From: Candidatus Woesearchaeota archaeon
GTDB taxonomy: Archaea > Nanobdellota > Nanobdellia > Woesearchaeales > WAPY01
Direction of reading: 5' to 3'
Length of the DNA stretch: 15,113 nt
Assembly: GCA_015520525.1 (NCBI GenBank)
Contig: WAPY01000100.1
Coordinates: 1-15,113 of the forward strand
In this document: positions 14,486-15,113 of the stretch, piece after piece
How positions within the stretch are numbered: the first letter of the stretch is position 1
Layout of the letters: each line of letters starts with the position of its first letter
Translations under genes and position numbers: made by a program
Notes under the pieces: model-generated
Seen by the model: only the letters and a program-made list of their open reading frames with translations
The model's database searches: none
Told to the model about the DNA's origin: nothing

Positions 14486-14495
14486 ATTTAAATTA
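14486..14495 (-). promoter_or_regulatory. TATA-like box of the TctA-family gene
   Basis: TAATTTAAAT on the minus strand is centred about 26 nt before ATG 14465, predicting a leaderless message. It lies in the 67-nt gap between this gene and the flavoprotein gene. Confidence 0.4.
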
Positions 14496-14532
14496 ATCAG
14501 CATTTAGAATTTTGCTTTATTCCGGTTGATTG

Positions 14533-15113
14533 TTAATACATAGAAAAGATAGTTTTTAAATTCATTAAATCGTCATATGTAACTCTTCTGAGTTTTAAAT
14601 TCTTGCTCAGTAATTCACATAATTTTTTATCCCTTGTTGTTCTTTCATCAACAACTCCTTTGATTATGTCAAGTATCAGCTCGCTGTCTCTTATGAAATA
14701 GTAATTCTTTTCTCCTGTGGCGTTGCAGGCGGTTCCCGCGGAGTCTGCTATTGTAATTATATTCCCTCTCTTGTAGCCTGAGAAGTTTTTTCTTATCCTT
14801 ATTATTCTGCCGTTGATTATTTGTCCAGGGAAGTTGTTCTCTAGAAATATTGATGCATACCTTTCAATCTTCTCCTTGTCATTATAATTGTTGAATCCGA
14901 AGGTTATTTTTGTCGTTTTTTTGTAAGGAAGAACCCATATAAAGTTGGGCCAGCCTTCTTTACTCTTCATTAAGTATAATTTAACATTTCTCTCTTTTCT
15001 TTTCACATGAACAATTAGTTCATTTAAGAATTCTTCTTTTACATTTAGATGCTTATTTATTGTTCTGTTGTTGTCTGTGCTGACTAAAAATTTAAATCTT
15101 AATTCTCCTATGC
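14533..15113 (-). CDS. Geranylgeranyl-reductase-family FAD-dependent oxidoreductase, C-terminal part (5' end outside window)
   Basis: The frame stays open from the window edge (starting IGELRFKFLVS) to TAA at 14533, giving 192 residues of a longer protein; the internal GTG at 15006 is not a credible start. Two signatures of the geranylgeranyl reductase/PHBH-like flavoprotein family are visible. One is a substrate-domain strand set, GWPNFIWVLPYKKTTKITFG, corresponding to the family's GYxWxFP...GxG pattern. The other is NIITIADSAGTACNATGEKN, corresponding to the FAD-binding GDAAGxxxPxxGxG region. The first G of GDAAG is replaced by Ala, and the later GEG reads GEK. In archaea this family saturates the isoprenoid chains of membrane lipids, but paralogues do other jobs and the changed motif suggests a divergent member. 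The Rossmann N-terminus is not in the window. Confidence 0.75.
   Translation of the reverse strand, partial: IGELRFKFLVSTDNNRTINKHLNVKEEFLNELIVHVKRKERNVKLYLMKSKEGWPNFIWVLPYKKTTKITFGFNNYNDKEKIERYASIFLENNFPGQIINGRIIRIRKNFSGYKRGNIITIADSAGTACNATGEKNYYFIRDSELILDIIKGVVDERTTRDKKLCELLSKNLKLRRVTYDDLMNLKTIFSMY

Noticed and set aside
1..15113. CRISPR array, tRNA/rRNA genes, insertion sequence or prophage
   Set aside because: No regularly spaced direct repeats, tRNA-like cloverleaf, transposase, integrase or phage structural gene was seen by eye; a small ncRNA in the 11829-11950 gap cannot be excluded.

Overview
The window looks like chromosomal DNA from an AT-rich archaeon, most likely a small-genome DPANN-type lineage (Woesearchaeota/Pacearchaeota/Nanoarchaeota-like). 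The archaeal evidence is a ribosomal protein L35Ae, a TrmB-family regulator, a geranylgeranyl-reductase-like flavoprotein, an archaeal-size TctA-type membrane protein, and several genes whose TATA-like box lies about 26 nt before the ATG (leaderless transcription). The DPANN placement is an inference from gene content and style, not proven. I saw no tRNA, rRNA, CRISPR array, insertion sequence or phage gene, and no stretch over 300 bases lacks a gene.

Layout. (1) 40-3538, plus strand: a tightly coupled pair, a 485-aa helical protein of unknown family and a 679-aa TIM-barrel protein. The TIM-barrel protein keeps an endonuclease-IV/sugar-epimerase type metal site split by a roughly 290-residue insertion. 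(2) 3627-10795, plus strand: a promoter followed by six closely packed or overlapping genes. These are a small Cys-containing protein, an N-terminally membrane-anchored protein, a coiled-coil protein, a classic AAA ATPase, a long helical protein, and a lactate/malate-dehydrogenase-like protein that has lost the NAD-binding glycines and carries a beta-propeller-like C-terminal half. (3) 10756-11819, minus strand: a TrmB-family regulator, convergent with and overlapping the end of the cluster, and ribosomal protein L35Ae. (4) 11983-13299, plus strand: an RNase-Z-like metallo-beta-lactamase-fold hydrolase. (5) 13296-15113, minus strand: a TctA-family membrane protein and the C-terminal part of a geranylgeranyl-reductase-family flavoprotein that runs off the window.

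How the genes may work together. The six-gene unit is the best candidate for an undescribed system. One active-looking ATPase motor is co-transcribed with a membrane-anchored partner, two rod-like proteins and a likely catalytically dead dehydrogenase-fold/propeller scaffold. This composition suggests a membrane-attached, ATP-driven assembly or disassembly machine. Its substrate and location are unknown, and nothing in the sequence names them. The remaining genes look like independent single-gene housekeeping or metabolic units.
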